Shown: positions 1 to 8,143 of the stretch, piece after piece
Layout of the letters: each line of letters opens with the position of its first letter
Position numbering within the stretch: position 1 is the stretch's first letter
Assembly: GCA_020410785.1 (NCBI GenBank)
Contig: CP084573.1
Coordinates: 434,001-498,000, forward strand
Direction: 5' to 3'
From: Rickettsia endosymbiont of Culicoides impunctatus
Lineage (GTDB): Bacteria > Pseudomonadota > Alphaproteobacteria > Rickettsiales > Rickettsiaceae
Length of the DNA stretch: 64,000 nucleotides
Position numbers and translations under genes: made by a program
The notes under the pieces: generated by a model
Told to the model about the DNA's origin: nothing
What the model saw: the letters and a program-made list of their open reading frames with translations, nothing else
The model's database searches: none

Positions 1-1
1 T

Positions 2-961
2 ATTATCCATTCCTATTACCGCAGTAAGCTTATTATTAGAGCTAATATATGAATTGGTGCTATCAATGTTGATCACATCACCTTCACAGTAATTATTGGT
101 TATATCTTTCTCTTGCATTTGCCATAAAGAATGCCAATTACCAATATCATTCCAACTAAAATTGGCTTCTATCATAATCATTTGCCTAATATTTTCGATT
201 ATAGCATAGTCTAAAGAAATTGGTGTAATATGTAGATATGGTTCTAAAGCAAGAGTTATATTGTTATAATTTTTAGTTGCAAAATAATATGCTTTATATG
301 CATGTTTAAATAGTTCCTTTTGCCATAATTTAGCCTGCTCTAAAATAAAATCTATATTAAAAATAAAAATTCCTGAATTCCAAAAATATTTGCTATTTTT
401 ATATTTGTCATTTTCTTCTAAATAATTTTGTGCCTGTTGAATAGTAGGTTTTTCTACAAATTGTTCAGTTTTATAAATTCTATCTGCTAATAACTTCTTT
501 ATCTTAATATAACCATATTCGCTATTTGCAAAACTAGGTCTAATGCCAATAGTACAAATACCAAATTTTTCCAAATAATTCAAAGATTTATTAATAGTAT
601 CTAAGTAGTTATTAACATTGTGTATATAATGGTCAGAAGGCAGTAATATAATCGTATCGCAGCCATTATTCTTTGCTTGAATAGCTGATATAATCGCACA
701 TGATGCTGTATTTTTAGCCACAGGTTCTATTATTAAATCTGCTTCTATATTTAGCTCTCTAAGTTGCTCCTGTGCTATTGCTTCATAATCCTTAGCAATT
801 ATTAAAGTTGGTTTACCTAAAGTTTTATTGGTAATCAAAGTTTTTTGGATTAAACTAAAATTATCAAATATTCTGATGAATTGTTTAGGTTGCATTTGTC
901 TCGATAATGGTCATAATCTTGTTCCTAGACCACCAGCCATAATTACTGGTTTTATTTTCAT
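2..961 (-). pseudogene. manC: Mannose-1-phosphate guanylyltransferase, broken by TGA, 3' end outside window
   Basis: Reading the minus strand from ATG 961 gives a GDP-mannose pyrophosphorylase (mannose-1-phosphate + GTP to GDP-mannose, cytoplasmic sugar-nucleotide supply for surface polysaccharide). Visible are the signature loop MAGGLGTRL-x-PLSR (residues 8-20), PKQF just after it, the LLPSDHYI segment and FVEKP. The codon that should be Trp in GTRLWPLSR is TGA at 911-913 (codon 17), so translation would stop inside the nucleotide-binding loop. The rest of the frame is open to the window edge, in phase with the start, so this looks like a single recent G-to-A change. Restart at the Met six codons later would lose the signature loop. 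The head-to-head neighbour at 1013 is a LicD-like protein, which fits a surface-glycan role. A sequencing error is the alternative. Confidence 0.8.
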
Positions 962-1012
962 TGCTATTAATTGTATTAATTTTCAACTAATTCAATTAAT
1001 AGTATAAAATAT

Positions 1013-1819
1013 ATGACAAGTCTACTAAAAATAAATATAAGAAACCTGTATGCACAAAAAAATAAAAAAACTAATAAGTTTTTCTTTAAAGTAGTTGGGA
1101 TAATTATAATTATCTATGGTTTATACCGAGGTTATGTAGAGTTTTATGATCACCAATGGAGGTATGTAACTCCTACCGACCAACAAGTACAGAAATATAC
1201 AATTAGTGCAGATACAGCCTTAAACTTATATCAATTAATGAAAGATACCCATGAAATATTAACTAAGCATAACATAAATTATTGGATTGAGAGCGGTACG
1301 CTTCTTGGAGCAGTAAGACACCAAGGTATTATACCTTTTGATGATGACTTAGATATTGGCATAATGCATGCTGATGAAATCAGATTACAAGATATATTAA
1401 CGGATTTCACAGAGTTAGGTTATAAAGTTCGCCATCAAAGTTTTTACACGATATGTTCTAAGGTTTGTATAGATATCTTTATCTTCCGGCAAAAAGATGA
1501 CAAGTTTTTATATAGTAATTTTAGAACACTATATAGATTTCCCAATGATTTCTTTTATATAAATGAATTATTTCCACTAAAAAAATATCAATTTGGTGAG
1601 ATTGAAGTTTATGGTCCTAATGAATCTAAAGGAAATTTAGATAGAGCTTATCCGGAATGGGATAAATATGCTGTAATTCAACAACCGCATAATTTTCATG
1701 TTACCCTTTCACCTATTGAACAAAAGACTAAATTTATTTTAACTCCGAAATTATTAGAACCAGCTAAACCAACTGGTCCTTTAGAAAATCGGGTAATTCC
1801 CAAACCATTAATTAAATAG
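1013..1819 (+). CDS. LicD/fukutin-family phosphotransferase-like protein
   Basis: A 268-residue protein with the LicD (PF04991) signature: [11 protein letters not shown] at residues 92-102 followed by the acidic metal-binding motif FDDDLDIGI at 109-117. Family members belong to the nucleotidyltransferase fold and transfer phosphocholine or similar phospho-groups to surface glycans; fukutin-related proteins are eukaryotic relatives. A hydrophobic stretch at about 24-40 ([15 protein letters not shown]) suggests an N-terminal membrane anchor with the catalytic part following it. It lies 51 bp from, and divergent to, the broken manC, so a link to surface sugar decoration is an inference from context. 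Substrate cannot be read from sequence. Confidence 0.75.
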   Translation: MTSLLKINIRNLYAQKNKKTNKFFFKVVGIIIIIYGLYRGYVEFYDHQWRYVTPTDQQVQKYTISADTALNLYQLMKDTHEILTKHNINYWIESGTLLGAVRHQGIIPFDDDLDIGIMHADEIRLQDILTDFTELGYKVRHQSFYTICSKVCIDIFIFRQKDDKFLYSNFRTLYRFPNDFFYINELFPLKKYQFGEIEVYGPNESKGNLDRAYPEWDKYAVIQQPHNFHVTLSPIEQKTKFILTPKLLEPAKPTGPLENRVIPKPLIK

Positions 1820-2006
1820 TAAATTTTCAAATGTTTTATACTATATTATCATAAAACAATTCAGCACCCTATAGAGCGTTATCAGCTTGTTTCATCAAAA
1901 TCTGAAATTGATATTGAGTTAGTTGAATTCAACAGAATCGAGGAATTAGAATAAACACGGTTAATATTTGATGTTATAGGATTAATATGTTAGACTATAC
2001 TTAGTT
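1820..2006. other. Intergenic stretch, no recognised gene
   Basis: This spacer holds a short open frame on the plus strand (about 1853-1954, ending EFNRIEELE then TAA) without a start codon or recognisable homology. It may be the tail of a lost gene. No promoter or hairpin stands out. Confidence 0.3.
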
Positions 2007-2036
2007 GTGGATAAAACATCAAAATTTGAAGGCTTA

Positions 2037-2471
2037 ATGAAGTTTCAAAAAGAGTCGGTTATTTTAAATAATGAACAAGACTCTATATTGTTTGCACAAA
2101 CTATCGCTAAAAATTTAGAGTCTAATAAAATTATAACTTTTTCAGGTGATTTAGGTTGTGGAAAAACATTTATCTGTCGAGAGATTATAAAGCATTTTTG
2201 TGGATCTGATACTAATATCAGCAGCCCTACTTTTAATTTGCTACAAATCTACAAGACTTCAAAATTTATGATTTATCATTTTGATCTCTACCGTTTAAAT
2301 TATTTAGAAGAAATTTATGAACTAGGTATAGAAGAAGCCTTGCAGGGCAATATTTGTCTAATTGAATGGCCAGAAATAATTGAAGAAATATTACCGCTAC
2401 CTATAACTAAAATTCATCTACAAATACTCGAAGATAATAAACGCTTTTGTAGTATTTATCATTTCTCATAA
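2037..2471 (+). CDS. tsaE: tRNA threonylcarbamoyladenosine biosynthesis ATPase TsaE
   Basis: TsaE (YjeE) is the small ATPase partner of TsaB/TsaD in making t6A37 on ANN-decoding tRNAs in the cytoplasm. The Walker A loop GDLGCGKT is at residues 37-44 counted from ATG 2037, followed by SSPTFNL and the family block YHFDLYRL ... IEWPEII. About 144 residues is the usual family length. A GTG at 2007 opens the frame ten codons earlier, but the ATG at 2037 (MKFQKES) gives the typical N-terminus; neither has a strong Shine-Dalgarno. It stands alone between a LicD-like gene and a symporter. Confidence 0.9.
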   Translation: MKFQKESVILNNEQDSILFAQTIAKNLESNKIITFSGDLGCGKTFICREIIKHFCGSDTNISSPTFNLLQIYKTSKFMIYHFDLYRLNYLEEIYELGIEEALQGNICLIEWPEIIEEILPLPITKIHLQILEDNKRFCSIYHFS

Positions 2472-2535
2472 TCTAATACTACAGGGATAAGAATAAGCTT
2501 TTAAAGAATGGGTAATAGTAATGTACTAAGTTAGG

Positions 2536-2630
2536 GAATGAAAAAAATAAGCAATATCACAAAAATAATGAATACAGCTATTAGTGGAGCAAAAAAATCT
2601 GTTATATTTATAGATATAACCTAATTCAGG
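2536..2630 (+). repeat. Dispersed ~90-bp repeat, copy 1
   Basis: This AT-rich intergenic block is, in reverse complement, almost the same as 60771-60858 (same order of landmarks: a TATATCTATAAATATAACAG block, CTCCACTAATAG, then ATTGCTTATTTTTTTCATT). A weaker, partial copy lies at about 12357-12420. No coding sense is evident. It is likely a member of a dispersed non-autonomous repeat family. Confidence 0.7.
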
Positions 2631-2677
2631 TTATACGAAGTATGTTTGAGTTTCAATTCAACAAAAAATAATTAGTA

Positions 2678-4075
2678 ATGACCATTGATAATATTATTGT
2701 ATTACTATATTTGATATCGATACTTGTTATTGGTATCTACTATAGATCTAGACTTAGAGGTTTTGCCAATTATGCTACCGTTCAAGACAAGATTAAAAAT
2801 AGCAAGATATTATTAGTTGCAACTATTTTTACTTCATCGGTTGGCGGGGCTACTACTTTGGGTATTGCGGAAAAAGCTTTTTCTGGTGATTTATCGTATA
2901 GTTATGGACTGATACTCTCTCTGCCAGTCGATATACTAATAGCTATTTATCTTGTACCCCAAATAACTAAACATTATGGAGCAGAAAGTGTCGGCGATAT
3001 AATGGCAAAATATTATGGGGAAACAGGACGTTTTATTGCCGGTATCACAACTATTATGGTATCTATAGGCTTTGTTGCTGCCCAAATTAGTGTTAGTGGA
3101 TATATTTTTCAATATATTTTAAAAATTAACTACTTAGAAGGAACTTTATTAAGTTATGGGATTGTTATTATCTACACAACTATTGGTGGGTTACAATCAA
3201 TTATGTTTACTAATTTACTACAATTCTTCGCGATGATAATTGCTTTGCCAATTATTGCAATATGTGGTCTTAATAAAATTGGTATTAGTGATTTTATCAA
3301 CCAATTACCTATTGAAAAAGTATATTTTATCCATCATAATAATTTTGCCAGTGAGCTATTTATTAATACGATAACCGCTATGCTAGGATTTTATGTAATG
3401 AACTTATATCCTATTTTTATTCAAAGAGCTTTAATTAACAATAATGCCAAAAAGACTAGTAATGCTATATATATAAAATCAAGTATATATGCTGTATTTT
3501 TAATATTTATAACCTTAAATGGGTTAATCGCCTATAATCTTTACCCCGACTACTCTTCTAATTTAGCATTGCCACACCTAATTGATCAAATAGTTCCTTC
3601 AGGGTTACAAGGCTTTGTGATAATTGGCTTACTTGCATCAGTCATGTCTACTGCTGATTCTGATTTAAATGTTACCTCAATAGCTCTAGTGAAAGACTTG
3701 TTGAACCCTATTTTTAAAATACAGAATCAAAAAAAATTATTGCTAATTACTAGAATTACTAATGTTGTAATCGGAAGTTTTGCCATAATCATTGCTTTAA
3801 AATTTGATAATGTAATTGATCTAGTAGTGTTTATCACCGGGTCTTGGGGACCAATAATATTAGTTCCTCTAATATTTGCCTTTTTCAACATCACTATAAC
3901 ACAAAGAATGATGATTCTATGCGGATTAAGTGGAGCCTCCTCTTTCTTCATTTGGACATATTTTTTTGCTAGTAATTTTCGACTAAAGGGTGTCTTTATT
4001 GGTACTATGTGTAGTTTGTTAGTTTTTTGCATAGGGTTACTTAGAAAAAGGCTAGGTTATGTTACAAAATTCTAA
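2678..4075 (+). CDS. Sodium:solute symporter (SSS family)
   Basis: A 465-residue polytopic membrane protein with about 12-13 hydrophobic segments and the SSS-family look of PutP/PanF: an early ATIFTSSVGGATTLGIAEKAF block (two-residue spaced Ser/Gly/Thr in the core helix near residues 49-68), SYGIVIIYTTIGGLQS around 159-174 and a late LLASVMSTADSDLN block near residue 320 that matches the family's Na+-site helix. It would import a small solute (amino acid or similar) with sodium across the inner membrane; the substrate cannot be assigned. Its last 17 bp overlap the start of uvrC, implying translational coupling. Starts at ATG 2678. Confidence 0.85.
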   Translation: MTIDNIIVLLYLISILVIGIYYRSRLRGFANYATVQDKIKNSKILLVATIFTSSVGGATTLGIAEKAFSGDLSYSYGLILSLPVDILIAIYLVPQITKHYGAESVGDIMAKYYGETGRFIAGITTIMVSIGFVAAQISVSGYIFQYILKINYLEGTLLSYGIVIIYTTIGGLQSIMFTNLLQFFAMIIALPIIAICGLNKIGISDFINQLPIEKVYFIHHNNFASELFINTITAMLGFYVMNLYPIFIQRALINNNAKKTSNAIYIKSSIYAVFLIFITLNGLIAYNLYPDYSSNLALPHLIDQIVPSGLQGFVIIGLLASVMSTADSDLNVTSIALVKDLLNPIFKIQNQKKLLLITRITNVVIGSFAIIIALKFDNVIDLVVFITGSWGPIILVPLIFAFFNITITQRMMILCGLSGASSFFIWTYFFASNFRLKGVFIGTMCSLLVFCIGLLRKRLGYVTKF

Positions 4076-6017
4076 ACTTATAGGTAGTGATTTAATAAAA
4101 TATCACCTCGAGAATGCACCCAGCCTGCCTGGAGTTTATAAAATGCTGAAAGCTGATCGGCAAGTTATCTATGTGGGCAAAGCTAAGAATCTAAAAAAAC
4201 GTCTTACTAACTATATTAAAACCGATCTTGATAATAAAACAATATTAATGATCTCTCTAACGCATTATTTAGAGTATAATGTTACTAATTCTGAGGTTGA
4301 AGCTTTATTGCTCGAAGCCCAGTTAATTAAAAAATTTCAACCTAAGTTTAATGTATTACTTAAGGATGATAAGTCTTTTCCTTATATTAAATTACGCTTA
4401 GATGTTGATTACCCGCAATTAATTAAATATAGAGGAAAGAACTTATCTGGTGGTGAGTTTTTTGGCCCATTTGTTTCCTCAGAGCAAGTCGATACTACCT
4501 TAAAAGAATTACAGAAAATTTTTAAATTACGATCTTGTAGTGATAATTATTTTAACAATCGCAAACGCCCTTGTTTGCAGTACCAAATTGGTCGATGTTC
4601 TGCCCCATGTGTTGAGAAAATTAGTAAAGAAAATTATAGTGAACTAGTATGCCAAGTAAAAAATTTCTTAAATGGTAAAACTAAAGAATTACAAAAAACT
4701 TTATCTCACAAAATGGAAGAATTAAGTATACAATTACGTTTTGAAGAAGCTGCCGAAATACGAGACCGAATAAAAGCACTAAGTTATATCCAACTAAAAT
4801 CAACTTTATCTAGTAATTCTATTAAAAACGCTGATGTTATAGCTATTGTTGAAAAGAATAATTATTATTGTATTCAGCTATTTGTATATAGATTTGGTCA
4901 GTCTTATGGGAATATAGCGTACTTTCCGTTTCATACGGATGGTAGTAATAAATCAGAAATATTGACACAATTTATAAATCAATTTTATCAAAATGCTCAA
5001 ATTCCGAGTGAGATAATTATAAATCATCCTATCATTGATCTAGAATTAGTAACCAAGGCTATTAGACAATTGAGTAGGAATAGTAAATTTAACATCAGAC
5101 TATACTCGAATGATCTGGAGAATGGGGACAATAAACAAGGGGTGAGCGAGCGGAGCGTACATGCGAAGTTTTGCGGAGCCAATTCTTCAAAGCATTCGAG
5201 TATAAGATTATTAGAGAATGCTGAGTTTAATGCCCAATTATCACTTAATCAGCATTTAAAACAATTTGCTAAAAATCAAATTATCTTTCAACAAATACAA
5301 CAATTATTCGATCTGCCTACCATACCAGATAGAATTGATGTTTATGATAATAGTCACATTATGGGAACATTTGCCGTAGGTAGCATGATTGTTGCTAACC
5401 AATCAGGTTTCGATAAAAAAGAATATAGAATTTTTAATATATCTATTCCCCAAGGGAATTCCCAGGGTGATGATTATGAGATGTTAAGAATCGTCTTAAC
5501 AAGAAGATTTACTAGATTAAAAAAAGAACATCTAACAAATGAGCAGGCAAGTACCAACTTCTCATCAATTGACTATAAAACTTTAATGATTATCGATGGA
5601 GGCAAGGGGCATCTATCTGTAGTACAAAAAATAATGAAAGAATTTGATCTTAAAATTCCAGTTGTTTGTATGTCAAAAGGACCTGACATAAATGCTGGAT
5701 GCGAACAATTCCATATGCCTGATAAAGAGGCTTTTACAATTGATAAGAGTCTTCCGGTCATGAAATATTTACAGATTTTGCGGGATGAAGCCCATAATTT
5801 TGCTATAAAAAACCATAGGCTACGCCGTTCCAAAGCCATTAAAGTTTCTAGTCTAGATGACATAAATTCAATTGGTGTCACCCGAAAGAAAGCCTTGTTA
5901 CATTATTTTGGCTCATATAAAGCAATATGTGATGCCACTATTGATGAATTATCTAAAGTCAATGGTATAAGCCAAACCATTGCAAAAAACATTTTTACAT
6001 CGTTACATAATAAATAA
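4059..6017 (+). CDS. uvrC: Excinuclease ABC subunit C with repeat-derived insertions
   Basis: UvrC makes the dual incisions in nucleotide excision repair after UvrA/UvrB load on damage. The GIY-YIG nuclease is at residues 18-100 (LPGVYKM ... IYVGKAKNLKKRL), a UVR-type helical pair near 205-245, the RNase H-like catalytic domain from about 415 (DRIDVYDNSH ... MIIDGGKGHL) and tandem helix-hairpin-helix at the end. At 652 residues it is somewhat long. Extra residues about 348-382 correspond to DNA at 5101-5204 with inverted ends (TATACTCGAATG / CATTCGAGTATA), and 5552-5577 matches the end of the 107-bp palindrome family seen at 53916, 56237 and 60657. Both leave the frame open. Overlaps the preceding symporter gene by 17 bp. 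Confidence 0.93.
   Translation: MLQNSKLIGSDLIKYHLENAPSLPGVYKMLKADRQVIYVGKAKNLKKRLTNYIKTDLDNKTILMISLTHYLEYNVTNSEVEALLLEAQLIKKFQPKFNVLLKDDKSFPYIKLRLDVDYPQLIKYRGKNLSGGEFFGPFVSSEQVDTTLKELQKIFKLRSCSDNYFNNRKRPCLQYQIGRCSAPCVEKISKENYSELVCQVKNFLNGKTKELQKTLSHKMEELSIQLRFEEAAEIRDRIKALSYIQLKSTLSSNSIKNADVIAIVEKNNYYCIQLFVYRFGQSYGNIAYFPFHTDGSNKSEILTQFINQFYQNAQIPSEIIINHPIIDLELVTKAIRQLSRNSKFNIRLYSNDLENGDNKQGVSERSVHAKFCGANSSKHSSIRLLENAEFNAQLSLNQHLKQFAKNQIIFQQIQQLFDLPTIPDRIDVYDNSHIMGTFAVGSMIVANQSGFDKKEYRIFNISIPQGNSQGDDYEMLRIVLTRRFTRLKKEHLTNEQASTNFSSIDYKTLMIIDGGKGHLSVVQKIMKEFDLKIPVVCMSKGPDINAGCEQFHMPDKEAFTIDKSLPVMKYLQILRDEAHNFAIKNHRLRRSKAIKVSSLDDINSIGVTRKKALLHYFGSYKAICDATIDELSKVNGISQTIAKNIFTSLHNK
5101..5204 (+). 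repeat. Palindromic element inside uvrC
   Basis: Terminal inverted arms TATACTCGAATG (5101-5112) and CATTCGAGTATA (5193-5204) enclose a block that encodes a hydrophilic stretch between two conserved regions of UvrC. The block contains GAGCGAGCGGAGCG-type G+C-richer sequence unlike the surrounding AT-rich gene. It behaves like an in-frame Rickettsia palindromic element. Position in the linker before the RNase H-like domain would be tolerant of insertion. Confidence 0.6.
5552..5577 (+). repeat. Family D arm fragment inside uvrC
   Basis: TACCAACTTCTCATCAATTG followed by ACTATA matches the right arm of the family D palindromes, most closely 63583-63605. It encodes STNFSSIDYK just before the conserved MIIDGGKGHL strand of the catalytic domain. 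Confidence 0.65.
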
Positions 6018-6018
6018 T

Positions 6019-6220
6019 AGACCTCTTGCAAAACTCGCTGTAAGCGTTCACGGAAAAAAAGTTAAAGTACACGACGTCTATTAGCGAGAAACTACTTTAG
6101 TAGCATTGATGCAACCAAGAGTAATGGATTGCCACGACCACTACGTGGTCTCGCTAATAGACGTTTGGCAAGCAGATTTTTTATTCATTATAAGAAAATA
6201 GCAAAAAACCGTAAACGCTC
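6019..6220. repeat. Composite palindromic element (half of family A plus family B)
   Basis: 6019-6040 is one arm of the family A element (agacctcttgcaaaactc). It is followed directly by a family B element, whose ends are GCGTTCACGG at 6044 and its imperfect inverse at about 6203-6220. The B core carries the recurrent GTCTATTAGCGAGA / TCTCGCTAATAGAC inverted pair and GGATTGCCACG. No coding content. Sits between uvrC and tRNA-Thr. Confidence 0.75.
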
Positions 6221-6299
6221 AATAATTTTAAAATTTTTGCTTGACCAATAAAACAAAATATGTCAAAAAGATCATATATTTTATAGAATCTAAAACTAT

Positions 6300-6374
6300 G
6301 CCGCTATAGCTCAGAGGTAGAGCACACCATTGGTAATGGTGTGGTCGAAGGTTCAATTCCTTCTAGCGGCACCA
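6300..6374 (+). tRNA. tRNA-Thr (anticodon GGU)
   Basis: A full cloverleaf: acceptor GCCGCUA pairing with UAGCGGC, D-arm GCUC..GAGC, anticodon loop UUGGUAA giving GGU, T-arm with GUUCAAUUC, and an encoded CCA at 6372-6374. Decodes ACY threonine codons. Confidence 0.95.
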
Positions 6375-6393
6375 TATATCTCAAGCTTTGCAA

Positions 6394-6534
6394 GCGTTCA
6401 CGGAAAAAAAGTTAAAGTACAAGACGTCTATTAGCGAGAAGGTGCGAGCCTAGAAGCAATCCATATAACAAGCTTCATGGATTGCCACGACCTACTTGTG
6501 CAGTCTCGCTAATAGATGTCTTGTACTTTTCTGC
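6394..6534. repeat. Palindromic element, family B
   Basis: Begins with GCGTTCACGGAAAAAAAG just after tRNA-Thr and ends with the inverse of the GTACAAGACGTCTATTAG block (6512-6530). The same core recurs at 51999-52148 and elsewhere. Non-coding; expected to fold into a long hairpin. Confidence 0.75.
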
Positions 6535-6546
6535 AATTTTTAAATT

Positions 6547-6688
6547 AGACTTCTTTCGAAACTCGCTTATGTGCAAGGATTTGTAGGAGACACTTCACTT
6601 TGAACCACAGCGTACTCAAATGTACGTGAGAAGCAGAGTACCGGTATCACGCACAAATTACCAGCAAGTAGAGTTTCGAAAGAAGTCT
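6547..6688. repeat. Palindromic element, family A (variant arms)
   Basis: A 142-bp element with perfect terminal arms AGACTTCTTTCGAAAC and its exact inverse. The interior carries the shared AGCGTACTCAAATGTACGTGAG block. The arms differ from other family A copies but still pair with each other. It ends 60 bp before truB. Confidence 0.85.
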
Positions 6689-6748
6689 ATTGCCACGGAA
6701 TCTATGCGTAAGGTGAGTTGCTAATCTTAAATACAAGGAATGCTACTG

Positions 6749-7789
6749 ATGTTTCATCATAATAATTATTGGCTTAATATCTATAAACCTAAGGGCATCA
6801 GCTCAGCAAAGCTTGTTTCTATAGTTAAAAAAAACCTTTTAGGAGTTAAGGTTGGTCATTGCGGAACCTTGGATGTTGAAGCGGAAGGGGTGTTACCTTT
6901 GGCAATTGGTGAAGCAACAAAATTGGTACGAATTCTAGTAGATGCAAAAAAAACCTACATTTTTACGGTGCAGTTTGGTAAACAAACTGATACAGCAGAT
7001 GCCTCAGGTAAAGTAATAGGTGTTACTGATCATATTCCTAACGAAACCGATTGTCATAATATCTGTAAAAAATTCATAGCTACGATTAAACAGCGCCCCC
7101 CTGCCTTTTCTGCTATAAAAGTTAACGGTGTTAGATCTTATAAATTAGCCCGAGAAAATTTGGCAGTAGAATTAACCCCTAGAAATATCCAAATATATAA
7201 TTTGGAATGTCTTAATTTTGATCATCAAAATAATCAAGCTACCTATAGGGTGGAATGCTCTAAGGGAACGTATGTAAGGACTTTAGCAGAAGATATTGCT
7301 TTATCCTTGCAAAGTTTAGCATTTGTGCTAGAATTACAGCGTACTAAAGTTGGAATATTTACAGCATGTAATGCTATTAAATTAACAGAACTTGATGAAC
7401 AAAATCAAAGAATAAAAGAATTTCTTGAAAAAAGAAGTATAAAAATTGAAGCAGTACTGGACGACATCCTGGTACTTGATGCTACTACTGACCAAGCTAA
7501 AAAAATTATTTATGGTCAGAAATGTTATTTTGATTGTCTTGAAAAGATTAGACCTCTTCGGAAACTCGCTTATGCACAAGGATTTGCAGGAGACACGGAA
7601 CGCAAAACCGTAGCGTACATAGATGTATGTGAGGATTTGAGTGCCGGCTCGACGCACAAATTACCAGCAGAAGTAGAGTTTCCGAAGAGGTCTATCGAAT
7701 TAGTTTGGGTTCGATATCAAGACTCTCTGTTGGCAATTGGTAGTTTGAGTGAAAATTGCTTTAATTCTTTACGAGTATTTAACCTATAA
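6749..7789 (+). CDS. truB: tRNA pseudouridine(55) synthase TruB with an in-frame palindromic element
   Basis: TruB converts U55 of tRNA T-loops to pseudouridine. The catalytic motif [10 protein letters not shown] (Asp in TLD) lies about 36-45 residues in, followed by [20 protein letters not shown] and the [12 protein letters not shown] block. ATG 6749 is preferred over 6740 because an AAGGA lies 8-9 nt upstream of it. The protein is 346-349 residues, longer than usual: about 48 residues near the C-terminal region are encoded by a family A palindromic element (7550-7692) whose length keeps the frame. The C-terminal PUA-like tail continues after it. rpsO follows after 20 bp, a classic truB-rpsO-pnp order. 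Confidence 0.93.
   Translation: MFHHNNYWLNIYKPKGISSAKLVSIVKKNLLGVKVGHCGTLDVEAEGVLPLAIGEATKLVRILVDAKKTYIFTVQFGKQTDTADASGKVIGVTDHIPNETDCHNICKKFIATIKQRPPAFSAIKVNGVRSYKLARENLAVELTPRNIQIYNLECLNFDHQNNQATYRVECSKGTYVRTLAEDIALSLQSLAFVLELQRTKVGIFTACNAIKLTELDEQNQRIKEFLEKRSIKIEAVLDDILVLDATTDQAKKIIYGQKCYFDCLEKIRPLRKLAYAQGFAGDTERKTVAYIDVCEDLSAGSTHKLPAEVEFPKRSIELVWVRYQDSLLAIGSLSENCFNSLRVFNL
7550..7692. repeat. Family A palindromic element inside truB
   Basis: Arms AGACCTCTTCGGAAAC and GTTTCCGAAGAGGTCT are exact inverses. The interior follows the family A consensus (CGCTTATGCACAAGGATTTG, then AGCGTACATAGATGTATGTGAGG). It is read in the truB frame with no stop, adding about 48 residues near the C-terminus. 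Confidence 0.9.
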
Positions 7790-7809
7790 AATAAACATGG
7801 AGATTACTG

Positions 7810-8079
7810 ATGTCGGTTACAGCACAGCGTAAGCAACAATTAATTACAGAATATGCTACTAAAGAAAATGATACTGGTTCTAGTGAAGTGCAATGTGCAA
7901 TTCTAACTGAAAGAATCAGCAATTTAACAGAGCATTTTAAAACTAATCACAAAGATTTTTCCTCGAGAAGGGGATTATTAATGTTAGTTGGTCGTAGACG
8001 TCGATTATTAGATTATATCAAAAAACAAAGTTTAAGCAGATATTTGTCGTTGATCAATAAACTAGGAATAAGAAAGTAA
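7810..8079 (+). CDS. rpsO: 30S ribosomal protein S15
   Basis: An 89-residue S15, the usual length, with the family blocks NDTGSSEVQ and [17 protein letters not shown]. It binds the central domain of 16S rRNA early in 30S assembly. An AUGGAGA Shine-Dalgarno sits just before ATG 7810. Lies between truB and pnp and is followed at once by a strong terminator. Confidence 0.97.
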   Translation: MSVTAQRKQQLITEYATKENDTGSSEVQCAILTERISNLTEHFKTNHKDFSSRRGLLMLVGRRRRLLDYIKKQSLSRYLSLINKLGIRK

Positions 8080-8082
8080 AAT

Positions 8083-8121
8083 AAAACCCGGCTAAAAAAT
8101 CAAAAATTAGCCGGGTTTTTT
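8083..8121 (+). terminator. Rho-independent terminator after rpsO
   Basis: AAAACCCGGCTAA and TTAGCCGGGTTTT form a perfect stem closed by a short loop and run into TTTTTTG. It separates truB-rpsO from pnp, so pnp depends on read-through or on its own promoter. Confidence 0.92.
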
Positions 8122-8143
8122 GTTAATTAAATAAGGAAAAAGA

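Noticed and set aside
911-913. TGA read as tryptophan (changed genetic code)
   Set aside because: Other genes here use TGG for Trp and several end in TGA, so a local mutation is the simpler explanation.
6300-6374. tRNA as an integration site for an island
   Set aside because: No integrase, direct repeat of the tRNA 3' end, or cargo lies beside this or the other tRNA genes; only palindromic repeats do.
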